Origin: Myxococcus stipitatus
GTDB lineage: Bacteria; Myxococcota; Myxococcia; Myxococcales; Myxococcaceae
Assembly: GCF_037414475.1 (NCBI RefSeq)
Contig: NZ_CP147913.1
Location: 9,992,501-10,056,500, forward strand
DNA length: 64,000 nt
Reading direction: 5' to 3'
The notes beneath the pieces were generated by a model that made no database searches, had not been told where the DNA came from, and saw only the letters and a program-made list of their open reading frames with translations. Positions 33,531 through 41,566 of this stretch are shown here, in pieces; the first letter of the stretch is position 1; the number at the start of each line of letters is the position of its first letter. Made by a program: the position numbers and the translations under genes.

Positions 33531-35759
33531 TCAGGCCTTGGCCTCGATGCGCGGAGCGGCCTCGGAGGAGGAAGCCCCCGCGCTGGTGCTGACATTGCCG
33601 TTGCCGTGGGGGCTCTCGCCGGGCGATGCGCTGGGCGACGGAGCGGGCGCGGTCAGCCCACCCGGCTCCTCCATCGAGGCCACCTTGTGCAGCACGGTGG
33701 AGGCGTGCTCGGTGGCGGCGCGACGTGCGACGCGCTCCTTGTAGCGGCGGATGGCGGGGGCCATGATTTCGCCGATGAGCGCGCGGTAGTCCATGCCCGC
33801 GCCCTGGGCGATGAGCACCAGGTCGCTCCAGCCCGGCGTGAGGCCCGGCAGAGGGTTGCACTCGATGAAGTAGATGCGCCCCTTGTCATCCATGCGGAAG
33901 TCGATGCGCGCGACGTCGCGGCACCCCAACGCCATGAACGAGCTGCGCGCGGCCGTGCGCAGCTTCTCCAGCAGCGCGGGCTCCAACTTGGCGGGCGCGT
34001 CGTAGCGGATGCGGTCCGTCCAATCGAGCTTGTGCTGGAAGCTGTAGACGGGGTTCTTCTCCGCCTTGTCCAGGAACACAATCTCCATGGGCGGCAGCAC
34101 TCGCGGACGGCGCTCGCCCAGCAGGCCCACGGTGAACTCACGCCCGCCGATGTACTCCTCGATGAGCGCGGGCTGCTGGTACTTGCTCGCGATTTCGCGC
34201 ACCACCTCACGCAGCTCCGCCTCGCTGTGGCAGACGCTCTTGGTGACGACCCCCTTCGAGCTGCCCTCCGCCACCGGCTTCACGATGAGCGGGAAGGAGG
34301 TGAACTCCTTGTTGAGCCGCTCCTTGCCCGTGGCCATGAGCTGGAAGTTGGGCGTGAGGATTCCCGCCTGGCGGACAATCTTCTTCGCCAGCGCCTTGTC
34401 CAAGGCGATCGAGAGCGTGGCCGGGTCGCTCCCCGTGTAGGGGATGTCCAGGAGCTCCAGCATCGCCGGCACCTGGCTCTCGCGGTTGCGGCCCTTGAAG
34501 CCCTCGGCGATGTTGAAGACGATGTCCAGCGGCGTGCTGGACAACACCGTGGGCAGCTCCGCGGTGGCCTCCAGGTCGATGACCTCGTGGCCCCAGGAGG
34601 CAATCGCCTCGCGGATGGCCTGGAGCGTGTTGGGCGAGTCGTACTCCGCCTCGCTGTCCTCCACCGACTCCCCATGGGCGCTGGGCTTCACGCGCTTCAC
34701 GTTGTACGTGAAGCCCACCCGCAGGGGCCCCGTCTTGCGCGCGGGCTTGCCCTGGCGCCGGGCGGAGTCCTTGATTTTGTAGCGCCGGGCCGCGCTCTGG
34801 ATGATGGAGTTGAGGACCCCGTCCAGGTGCAGCCCATCCAGCTCCGCCGACGCGTAGATGCCCGCGCCCGGCTCCAGGCTGGGCAGTGCGTTGATCTCCA
34901 GGAAGTACGGCACGCCCGCGTCGCTGAGCCGGAAGTCGATGCGGCCCAAGTCCCTGCAGTCGAGCGCCTTGTAGATCTTCTGCGCCATCTTCCGGACGTC
35001 CTCCGCCGTGCGGGCGGGAATCCGGGCGGGCGCGAGCACCGAGACGGCGTTCTCCTTCTTCGTCTTCAGCTCGTAGTCGTAGATGGCGTAGCGGCGGCCC
35101 GCGGTGACGGCCGGGTCCACCACGTACTCCACCGGCGTGAGCACGCCGTCGTAGTCGTTGTCCACGGCCGCCAGGAACGGCACCGTCAGGTCACGCCCGG
35201 GGATGAACTCCTCGACCAGCACCCCCGAGGGGTACTTCTCCAGCGCGGACGCCACCTTGAGGCGCACCTCGTCCAGCGTCTCCGCGATGGAGTCCTGGGT
35301 GATGCCCTTGGAGGAGCCCTCGAAGTTGGGCTTCACGATGACGGGGAAGCGCAGGTTCTCCGCGGTCAGCTCGCTGAGCTTCTCCACGTACTGCCAGCCC
35401 GGCGTGCGGATGCCCTGCTTGGACAGCACCAGCTTGGTGAGCTGCTTGTCCAACGTCACCGCCAACGCGTACGGGTCCGAGCCGGTGTACGGGAAGCCCA
35501 GCTCGTCGAAGAGCGCGGGATAGAACGCCTCGCGGAAGCGGCCCCGGCGGCCCTCGGCCGTGTTGAAGATGAGGTCCGGGCTGTAGGCCTCCAGCCGCGC
35601 CACCGTGCGCGACGCGGGGCCGCTGACTTCGAAGCGCTCCAGCCGGTGCCCCAGCCGCTCGATGGCCGCGGCCAGCGCGTTGACGGTCTCCTGGGTGTCG
35701 AACTCCGCTTCCTCTTCCGAATCAGACAACCTGAGATTGTGGGTCAGCGCGATGCGCAC
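33531..35759 (-). CDS. Tandem D-Ala-D-Ala ligase-like (double ATP-grasp) protein
   Basis: The 742-residue protein contains two complete ATP-grasp ligase modules of the Ddl type. Module 1 (about 1-345): AEGRRGRFREAFYPALFDELGFPYTGSDP, VIVKPNFEGSSKGI, VEEFIPGRDLTVP, GRIDFRLSDAGVPYFLEINALPSL. Module 2 (about 355-680): AEGFKGRNRESQVPAMLELLDIPYTGSDP, LIVKPVAEGSSKGV, IEEYIGGREFTVG, ARIDFRMDDKGRIYFIECNPLPGL. Both keep ATP- and metal-binding residues. A Pro/Ser/Gly-rich tail follows. Normal Ddl is about 310-370 residues with one module. The start is GTG 35759, with GGGGG six to seven bases upstream, overlapping the RDD gene by 16 bases. Function may be D-Ala-D-Ala synthesis or another amino-acid ligation. 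Confidence 0.85.
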   Translation of the reverse strand: MRIALTHNLRLSDSEEEAEFDTQETVNALAAAIERLGHRLERFEVSGPASRTVARLEAYSPDLIFNTAEGRRGRFREAFYPALFDELGFPYTGSDPYALAVTLDKQLTKLVLSKQGIRTPGWQYVEKLSELTAENLRFPVIVKPNFEGSSKGITQDSIAETLDEVRLKVASALEKYPSGVLVEEFIPGRDLTVPFLAAVDNDYDGVLTPVEYVVDPAVTAGRRYAIYDYELKTKKENAVSVLAPARIPARTAEDVRKMAQKIYKALDCRDLGRIDFRLSDAGVPYFLEINALPSLEPGAGIYASAELDGLHLDGVLNSIIQSAARRYKIKDSARRQGKPARKTGPLRVGFTYNVKRVKPSAHGESVEDSEAEYDSPNTLQAIREAIASWGHEVIDLEATAELPTVLSSTPLDIVFNIAEGFKGRNRESQVPAMLELLDIPYTGSDPATLSIALDKALAKKIVRQAGILTPNFQLMATGKERLNKEFTSFPLIVKPVAEGSSKGVVTKSVCHSEAELREVVREIASKYQQPALIEEYIGGREFTVGLLGERRPRVLPPMEIVFLDKAEKNPVYSFQHKLDWTDRIRYDAPAKLEPALLEKLRTAARSSFMALGCRDVARIDFRMDDKGRIYFIECNPLPGLTPGWSDLVLIAQGAGMDYRALIGEIMAPAIRRYKERVARRAATEHASTVLHKVASMEEPGGLTAPAPSPSASPGESPHGNGNVSTSAGASSSEAAPRIEAKA

Positions 35760-36358
35760 GAGAGCCCCCTTCTCTTCTTCAACGAACGACCGCGGCGGAC
35801 CTTCGCCGCGGACATGAGCCGCCCCGGAGCACGTTGGTGCGCCACGGGGTCGCGAGCTGCAACGGTTGCGCCGGCCACAACCTTCCCATCCACGACTTGC
35901 GTCTGCGCCCACGTGTCGCCGAGCCGCCAACCAAGCGGGTCCCTCACCACGCGCCACGCCTCGATGCCGCCAATCACCACGAGCCCCGCGGCCGCCGCCA
36001 CCGCGCCCAGCGGCGCCGGCATCATTCCCAGCAGCACGATGAGCGCCAGCGGCGCGTTGCGAAGCGTGCTGTCGCGGTGCCGCGCCGCCGAGCGCGTGGG
36101 CAGGTGCATCACCTTCACGCCGAAGATGCGCTTGCCCACGCTCTGCCCTTGAATCATCCCGTCCGCGAGCAGCAGGAACAGCAGCGCGACGACCGAACCC
36201 GCCGCGCCACACACCACGTACAGTCCCCACGCCACCGCCACGTCGACGATGCGCGCGCCCAGCCGCAACCACAGCGAAGCCTTCGGATAGGGCGAGCCCG
36301 GCTCGGCGTCCTCCACCACCAGCCGCAACGCACGCCCACCGCCCCGGCTGGCCGCCAT
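35744..36358 (-). CDS. RDD family membrane protein
   Basis: The ATG at 36358 (MAASRGGGRALRL) gives 204 residues. The RDD signature is LWLRLGARIVDVAVAWGLYVV, with Arg and Asp at the start of the first helix, followed by helix 2 (SVVALLFLLLADGMIQGQSVGKRIFGVKV, with the conserved G-x-S-x-G-K segment). A third helix pair follows (NAPLALIVLLGMMPAPLGAVAAAAGLVVIGGIEAW). Function of RDD proteins is generally unknown; some are Na+/H+ antiporters. The end overlaps the start of the tandem ATP-grasp gene by 16 bases, so they are coupled; an envelope role together with that ligase is possible. Confidence 0.85.
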   Translation of the reverse strand: MAASRGGGRALRLVVEDAEPGSPYPKASLWLRLGARIVDVAVAWGLYVVCGAAGSVVALLFLLLADGMIQGQSVGKRIFGVKVMHLPTRSAARHRDSTLRNAPLALIVLLGMMPAPLGAVAAAAGLVVIGGIEAWRVVRDPLGWRLGDTWAQTQVVDGKVVAGATVAARDPVAHQRAPGRLMSAAKVRRGRSLKKRRGLSCASR

Positions 36359-36381
36359 GAAGACTCGCTCGCGGGGCGCGC

Positions 36382-36891
36382 TCACTCCTCGGGCTCCAGC
36401 GTGAGGCCCTCTTCGCGCGGCTCCGGCTCGTCCAGGCCCGCCAGCCGCGCCAGCCGCTCGTGCGCGCTCAACGGATGGAACGGCGGCCGATTCTCCGACT
36501 CCGACTCCGGCTCGGACGCCCACGCCATCCTCGCCGTGGAGCCCGACTCCGACAGCCGCAAGAGCTTCGAGCGCGCCGACTCCTCATCGGGCTCGGCCGC
36601 GGCACCCTCGCGCGTGAAGAAGATGAACGCCATGGCCGGCCGCTTGGAGGACTCGCGCATCGCGAACTGCACGCCGTCCAGGTTCCAGCCCTTCGCCGTC
36701 CACTCGTTCAGGGCCCGCTCCATCGCGCCCTCGTCCACCGTGGACAGCTCTACCACTTTGTACTGCAACGATACCGGAGTACGAACCGCGGGAGTGCGCC
36801 CGGTGGTGCGGGGGCGCCGAGCCGACCCGCGCCGGCGTTGGGGCGGGGGCTTCTCCGGCCTGCGTCTGGGACGCTTCTTCTTGGTGGGCAT
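36382..36891 (-). CDS. DUF4177-like small-domain protein
   Basis: The ATG at 36891 (MPTKKKRPRRRPEK) gives 169 residues. A very basic N-terminus (about 40 residues of Lys/Arg/Pro) precedes a compact domain (YKVVELSTVDEGAMERALNEWTAKGWNLDGVQFAMRESSKRPAMAFIFFTREG) that fits the DUF4177 pattern. The C-terminal half is acidic and Ser/Glu-rich. The charge separation suggests nucleic acid or protein binding, but nothing is proven. It lies 23 bases upstream of the RDD gene and is likely the first gene of that operon. Confidence 0.65.
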   Translation of the reverse strand: MPTKKKRPRRRPEKPPPQRRRGSARRPRTTGRTPAVRTPVSLQYKVVELSTVDEGAMERALNEWTAKGWNLDGVQFAMRESSKRPAMAFIFFTREGAAAEPDEESARSKLLRLSESGSTARMAWASEPESESENRPPFHPLSAHERLARLAGLDEPEPREEGLTLEPEE

Positions 36892-36966
36892 CGTGCGCGA
36901 GCTATTTGGACGCAACGCCCGCGGCGGATCAAGCGGCAACCCGCGCGCGGGCGCTCGTGCTGTTGC

Positions 36967-37935
36967 CTACAGGAGCTTCGCGGCTTCCAGCGCGTGGTAG
37001 GTGATGATGAGGTCGGCCCCCGCCCGCTTGATGCCGGTGAGCGTCTCCAGCATCACCCGTTCGTAGTCAATCCAACCATTCTGTCCGGCGGCCTTGAGCA
37101 TGGCGTACTCGCCGGAGACGTTGTAGGCGGCCAGGGGAAGGTCGAAGCGCTCGCGCACCGCGCGGATGACGTCCAGGTAGGCCAGCGCGGGCTTGACCAT
37201 GAGCATGTCGGCGCCCTCCTCCACGTCCAGCGCCACTTCCTTGAGCGCCTCGCGCACGTTGCCCGGGTCCATCTGGTAGCCGCGGCGGTCGCCGGACTTG
37301 GGGGTGCTCTGGGCGGCCTCGCGGAAAGGCCCGTAGTAGCCGGAGGCGTACTTGGCGGCGTAGGAGAGGATGGGGATGTCCGTCAGGCGCACCTCGTCGA
37401 GCGCGCGGCGGATGGCGCCCACCCGGCCGTCCATCATGTCCGAGGGGGCGATGATGTCCGCGCCCGCCTGCGCGCACGTGATGGACATCTGCGCGAGCAG
37501 GGGCAGCGTGGCGTCATTGACGACGTGGCCCTCCTCCAGCACGCCGCAGTGGCCGTGGTCCGTGTACTCGCACAGACACACGTCGGCGATGACCTGGAGG
37601 TCCGGCTCGGCGGCCTTGATCTCGCGGATGGCGCGCTGGACGATTCCGTCGCGCGCGTAGGCCTGCGTGCCCCGGGCATCCTTGTGGTCGGGAATCCCGA
37701 AGAGGATGACGGACGGCACGCCCAGGGACCAGGCCAGGCGGGCCTCCGCGACCGCGTGCTCGAGCGACAGGTTGAAGATGCCCGGCATGGAGGCGATGGG
37801 ACGGCGCACGTCCCGGCCTTCCACGACGAAGAGGGGGTAGATGAAGTCCCCCGGGTCGAGCCGCGTTTCGCGCACCATCTCTCGCAGGACGGGAGAACGG
37901 CGCAGGCGGCGGGGGCGGTGGACGGGATGGGCCAT
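36967..37935 (-). CDS. hemB: Delta-aminolevulinic acid dehydratase (porphobilinogen synthase)
   Basis: The 322-residue enzyme condenses two 5-aminolevulinate molecules to porphobilinogen, an early step of haem and cobalamin synthesis. The zinc-binding cysteines are in CLCEYTDHGHCG. The Schiff-base lysines are in SYAAKYASGYYGPFREA and MVKPALAYLD. The region DPGNVREALKEV is also conserved. The start is ATG 37935 (MAHPVHRPRRLRRSP). The Cys-rich site marks a zinc-dependent type. Demand for cobalamin is consistent with the B12-dependent mutases elsewhere in the window. It is separated by 75 bases from the DUF4177-like gene downstream. Confidence 0.97.
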   Translation of the reverse strand: MAHPVHRPRRLRRSPVLREMVRETRLDPGDFIYPLFVVEGRDVRRPIASMPGIFNLSLEHAVAEARLAWSLGVPSVILFGIPDHKDARGTQAYARDGIVQRAIREIKAAEPDLQVIADVCLCEYTDHGHCGVLEEGHVVNDATLPLLAQMSITCAQAGADIIAPSDMMDGRVGAIRRALDEVRLTDIPILSYAAKYASGYYGPFREAAQSTPKSGDRRGYQMDPGNVREALKEVALDVEEGADMLMVKPALAYLDVIRAVRERFDLPLAAYNVSGEYAMLKAAGQNGWIDYERVMLETLTGIKRAGADLIITYHALEAAKLL

Positions 37936-37999
37936 GATGGACGCCGATATAAACCGCCGGCGTCCAGCCTTCATCGTTTCCGTGCGGCCGCCCGGCTGC

Positions 38000-38209
38000 T
38001 CACCCTGCGGCGAGCCGCCAGCTCAACTGATGGCGCTGACGCTCGCGGGCCTGCCGCTGCGCCCGTGCCTCCGCGAGGTCCGCTTCGTGCAGTGCCCGGG
38101 CATAGCGCACGCGCGCGGCCTCGGTCCCCGACGCGAGCTCCTGCTCCGCGGCGGCCAGTTCGCGGCGGGCTTCGTCTCGCTGCTGCTCGATGCGTTCCTC
38201 GTACGTCAT
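38000..38209 (-). CDS. Short charged coiled-coil protein
   Basis: The ATG at 38209 has GGAGGA five to six bases upstream, a strong ribosome site, giving a 69-residue protein (MTYEERIEQQRDEARREL...). Nearly the whole chain is a predicted amphipathic helix rich in Glu, Arg, Ala and Gln, ending RHQLSWRLAAG. No family recognised. It lies 64 bases upstream of hemB on the same strand and could share its transcript. Confidence 0.6.
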   Translation of the reverse strand: MTYEERIEQQRDEARRELAAAEQELASGTEAARVRYARALHEADLAEARAQRQARERQRHQLSWRLAAG

Positions 38210-38450
38210 CCGTGTCCTCCAGAAGTGGGGTGTGCCCCGCGGATTGCACGGCCCGGACCAAGGAGGCCGCGTCTCGCAAGGGCTCGAAACGACGAGGTGT
38301 CGCGCCGCGGCAGGCACCGCTGGCGTGCGAAACACATTACCCAGGGCCGCGAAACCGTGGCCGCGGGCCCGCACCCCTGGGGTTCGCGCACCGCTCCTCT
38401 CCTCGGCGCGCGACGACGGCAATCGCCGGCAGGGCCGCTCGTCTACAGTC

Positions 38451-39401
38451 GTGAACGTGACAAACAGCGCGCCAGCCATCGAAGTCAGCAACTTGCGGAA
38501 GACGTATCGCCGCGCCTTCAGGAAGACCGGCAGCATCGCCCTGCGGGGCATGGACCTGGTGGTTCCCCGAGGCAGCGCCTTTGGTCTCATCGGGCCCAAC
38601 GGCGCCGGCAAGACGACCTTCATCAAGAGCATCCTGGGCATCGTCCAACCCACCGAGGGCACGGTGCGCGTGCTGGGAGGCTCCCCCGAGGACCCCCGCA
38701 TCCGCGCGCGCATCGGCTATCTCCCGGAGCGGCTGCACCTGCCCGGCGCGTGGACGCCCACCGCGTTCCTCGCGATGGTGGGCCGGCTCAAGGGCCTGCC
38801 TCCCGACGCCTCGGGGGACCTGCGCCTGTTGGAGCGCGTGGGGCTCTCCGACGCGGTGACGCGCAAGATTGGCGGCTACTCCAAGGGGATGCGGCAGCGA
38901 CTGGGGCTCGCCGCGGCGCTCATCGGCAAGCCGGAGCTGCTGGTGCTGGATGAGCCCACGGACGGCATCGACCCGATGGGCCGCATGGAGGTGCGCCGCA
39001 TCCTCCAGGAAGAGGTCCAGCGGGGCACCACCCTCTTCCTCAACTCGCACCTGCTGGCGGAGACCGAGCGCGTCTGCGACCGGGTCGCCATCCTCGCGCA
39101 GGGGCGCGTGGTGCGGGAGGGCCGGCTGGATGAGCTGGTGCGGGGGGAGTCGCGGTGGAGCGCGCGCTTCGCGCCAGGGACCAACCCGGAGGTGCTGACG
39201 GGGGCGGGCTTCGTGCCGGCCCGGGCGGATGGCCTGTACCACGTGGAGGCCCCTGACCCGGCGGTGCTCAACGCGGCGCTGGACCGGGCGCGGGCCGCGG
39301 GGGCGTTGCTCGTGGAGCTGCGGCGGGACGGAATGGATCTGGAATCGGTGTTGCTGGGAACCGTGGGCGCCGAGCCGGCGCGGTCAGAGGTGGCGGCATG
39401 A
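38451..39401 (+). CDS. ABC transporter ATP-binding protein
   Basis: The ATPase of about 316 residues has Walker A GPNGAGKTT, the Q-loop at IGYLPERLH, a variant signature YSKGMRQRLGLAAAL, Walker B LLVLDEPTDGIDP and the switch His in LNSHLLAETE. It is the CcmA/NatA-like type used by ABC-2 exporters. A ~100-residue C-terminal extension is present. It begins with a GTG at 38451 or 38457; there is no clear ribosome site. Its end overlaps the permease start by four bases (ATGA, 39398-39401), and a third gene follows, making an export operon. Confidence 0.93.
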   Translation: MNVTNSAPAIEVSNLRKTYRRAFRKTGSIALRGMDLVVPRGSAFGLIGPNGAGKTTFIKSILGIVQPTEGTVRVLGGSPEDPRIRARIGYLPERLHLPGAWTPTAFLAMVGRLKGLPPDASGDLRLLERVGLSDAVTRKIGGYSKGMRQRLGLAAALIGKPELLVLDEPTDGIDPMGRMEVRRILQEEVQRGTTLFLNSHLLAETERVCDRVAILAQGRVVREGRLDELVRGESRWSARFAPGTNPEVLTGAGFVPARADGLYHVEAPDPAVLNAALDRARAAGALLVELRRDGMDLESVLLGTVGAEPARSEVAA

Positions 39402-40234
39402 AGCCGGTGTTGGGTATCGCGGGGTACGTGCTGAGAGAGGCCGCGTCCCGCAAGTTCATCCTGGCGTTCCTGGCGGGAATCACCCTGGCGCTGGCGGTGG
39501 TCGCGATGAGCCTGCGCCTGGAGGTCATCGACGGAGCGCTGGCGGCCTCGCGGTTGTTCGGCGAGGACATCAAGACGAACATCCAATCCATCGACATGGC
39601 GCTGAGGCCCGTGTACCAGGCGGCGGCGTTCATCGTGTTCTATGGAGGCATCCTGTTCGGCATCGTCGCGTGCTCGGACTTCGCGCCGGGGCTGATGTCA
39701 CCGGGGCGAATCGAACACCTGCTCGCGTTGCCCATCCAGCGCTGGCACCTGCTGGCGGGGACGTTCCTGGGAGTGATGACACTCGCGCTCGGCGGCACGC
39801 TCTATGGCACCACGGGGCTGGTGCTCATCTTCGGCGTCAAGGCGGGGTACTGGACGGTGGGCCCGCTGGTGGCGGGGCTGCTGGCGTGTGTGGGCTTCGC
39901 GGCGGTCTACGCGGTGATGTTGACCACCGCCACGCTGGTGCGCAGCGCGGCGCTGTGCGCGGCGGCCGGGTTCCTGTGCCTGGTGGGCGGAATCATCGCC
40001 GGGCACCGGAACACCATCTCCAACTTCTTCGAGTCGGGTGTGAGCCGGGCCGCCTTCCGTGGGGTGACGCTGGTGCTGCCCCGTCTGTCCACGCTGGCGG
40101 AGGCGGCGGGAGACATGGCCGCGTCCACGCCCCTGGAGGTCCGCTCGCTGGGGACGCTGCTGGCGGGGGTGTTCGTGTTCGGCCTGGGAGTGCTCACGGT
40201 GGGGTTCTGGCGGTTCGAAGGGAAGGATTACTGA
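39398..40234 (+). CDS. ABC-2 type transporter permease
   Basis: The 278-residue protein has six hydrophobic helices in the ABC-2 arrangement. The first helix follows GYVLREAASRKFILAFL, and CSDFAPGLMSPGRIEHLLALPIQRWHLLAGTFLG is the usual short loop that contacts the ATPase. It pairs with the upstream ATPase through an ATGA overlap. The next gene starts one base after its stop. Substrate unknown. Confidence 0.88.
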   Translation: MKPVLGIAGYVLREAASRKFILAFLAGITLALAVVAMSLRLEVIDGALAASRLFGEDIKTNIQSIDMALRPVYQAAAFIVFYGGILFGIVACSDFAPGLMSPGRIEHLLALPIQRWHLLAGTFLGVMTLALGGTLYGTTGLVLIFGVKAGYWTVGPLVAGLLACVGFAAVYAVMLTTATLVRSAALCAAAGFLCLVGGIIAGHRNTISNFFESGVSRAAFRGVTLVLPRLSTLAEAAGDMAASTPLEVRSLGTLLAGVFVFGLGVLTVGFWRFEGKDY

Positions 40235-40235
40235 C

Positions 40236-41408
40236 ATGGAGAAGCGTCAGAAGCGGCGGGTGTGGCTGGTGGCGGCGGCGGCGCTGCTCACCCTCGCCGC
40301 GCTGTTGATGTTCCTGGGACAGGGCGAGACTCCCGAGATTGAGCCCCTCAAGGTGGACTTCCCACGTCGGATGCGCACCGCCGAGCGTGAGCGCGCCGAG
40401 CGGCGCAGGACCCATGTGATGCCGGTGGCGGCCGTGCCGGACTCCGGCACTCCGGCCGAACACTTCCGCCCCAAGGACCCCGTGCTCGCCGCGCTTCCTC
40501 GGGGCGTGGGCAAGACGGCGGTGGTCATCGAGGCCAATGCGTTGCGGCACTCGCCCGTGGGCGAGCTGCTCCTGGACTGCATGATGCGCGACGGGGGAAA
40601 GCGGCTGGAGGAGTTTCGCGAGAAGAGCGGCGTGGACCCGCTCCAGGACCTGGACCGGATGGTCATCACGGATGACGGGCTGATGTTGTCGGGCGATTTC
40701 TCCAAGGCCCGGTTCCAGGATTTGCTGAAGGACGGCGTGTCCTCGGACTACGGCCAGAACGCCCGGGTGTATGAGCCAGGCGAGTCGACCGTCACCAGCC
40801 CCGATGGAACGACGATGAAGCGGCGGGACTCGTCTTCCATCGGGACGTGGAACAACCAGCTCATCGTGCTGGGTCAGTCGCCGGACGAGGTGAAGGCCAC
40901 CATCGACCGCGTCGAGGGACGCGGCCCGGATGAGCCCCCCGCCATCTCCGAGAACAGCACCTACGGCGAGATGTACGGCGTGTTGTCCGTGGAGATGATC
41001 TCCCGGCTGTTTCCTCCGGAGCAGGCGGCGCTGGCGCAGCGGCTGCGCTCCGTGGCGCAGAACGTGGAGCTGCACCTGGACGCGACCTCGGATGTGGCGC
41101 TGGTGGCCGAGATTCAGGGCGCCAACGCGGATGACGTGACGGACCTGGGCAAGTCCCTGGGCGCGGCACTGTCCCTGGCGCGCATCCAGGCGCAGACGCA
41201 GGGCGAGAAGGAGTTCGCGCAGTTGCTCGACTTCGCCAAGGTGAAGCCCAATGGCAGCTCCTTCACGTTGGAGATGGCCGTGCCCCTGTCTGTCATCAAG
41301 GAGCGCCTGGCCTTCTGCCGCGAGGAGCGGCGCGCCTCTGCTGAGCCTCCCGCGCAAGAAGGACGTCCAGCGGAAGGGGTCGGCTCGGCCCCACTGGTGC
41401 AGCCCTGA
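40236..41408 (+). CDS. Membrane-anchored protein of the ABC operon, unknown function
   Basis: The 390-residue protein has a basic N-terminus and one membrane helix (VWLVAAAALLTLAALLMFLG), so most of it faces the periplasm. The soluble part has segments such as PRGVGKTAVVIEANALRHSPVGELLLDCM and LDRMVITDDGLMLSGDF, plus a helical C-terminal half. AAGGA lies seven bases before the ATG at 40236, one base after the permease stop, so it is made with the transporter and may act as its accessory subunit. No known family recognised. Confidence 0.7.
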   Translation: MEKRQKRRVWLVAAAALLTLAALLMFLGQGETPEIEPLKVDFPRRMRTAERERAERRRTHVMPVAAVPDSGTPAEHFRPKDPVLAALPRGVGKTAVVIEANALRHSPVGELLLDCMMRDGGKRLEEFREKSGVDPLQDLDRMVITDDGLMLSGDFSKARFQDLLKDGVSSDYGQNARVYEPGESTVTSPDGTTMKRRDSSSIGTWNNQLIVLGQSPDEVKATIDRVEGRGPDEPPAISENSTYGEMYGVLSVEMISRLFPPEQAALAQRLRSVAQNVELHLDATSDVALVAEIQGANADDVTDLGKSLGAALSLARIQAQTQGEKEFAQLLDFAKVKPNGSSFTLEMAVPLSVIKERLAFCREERRASAEPPAQEGRPAEGVGSAPLVQP

Positions 41409-41518
41409 CCAAGGCCGTGTGAATTCCGGCATGCCGCCCGGCCCTTTCACGAGGAGCGCTTGGGGCAGGCGGGCCCGGTGTGGAAGTCACGCGGGCATCT
41501 CTGCGAAACTCCCTGGCA

Positions 41519-41545
41519 GGACGGCCTCATTCGGAGAGGCCGTCC
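41519..41545 (+). other. Perfect hairpin before the MFS/spermidine-synthase gene
   Basis: GGACGGCCTC (41519-41528) and GAGGCCGTCC (41536-41545) form a 10-bp stem with a 7-base loop, ending 21 bases before the ATG at 41567. It could end the preceding ABC operon or act as a leader element. Confidence 0.5.
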
Positions 41546-41566
41546 CTCCCGCCAGAGAATCACGTG

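Noticed and set aside
33483..36152. An 889-codon plus-strand open frame opposite the tandem ATP-grasp gene
   Set aside because: Antisense shadow; the minus-strand protein has two complete ATP-grasp modules.
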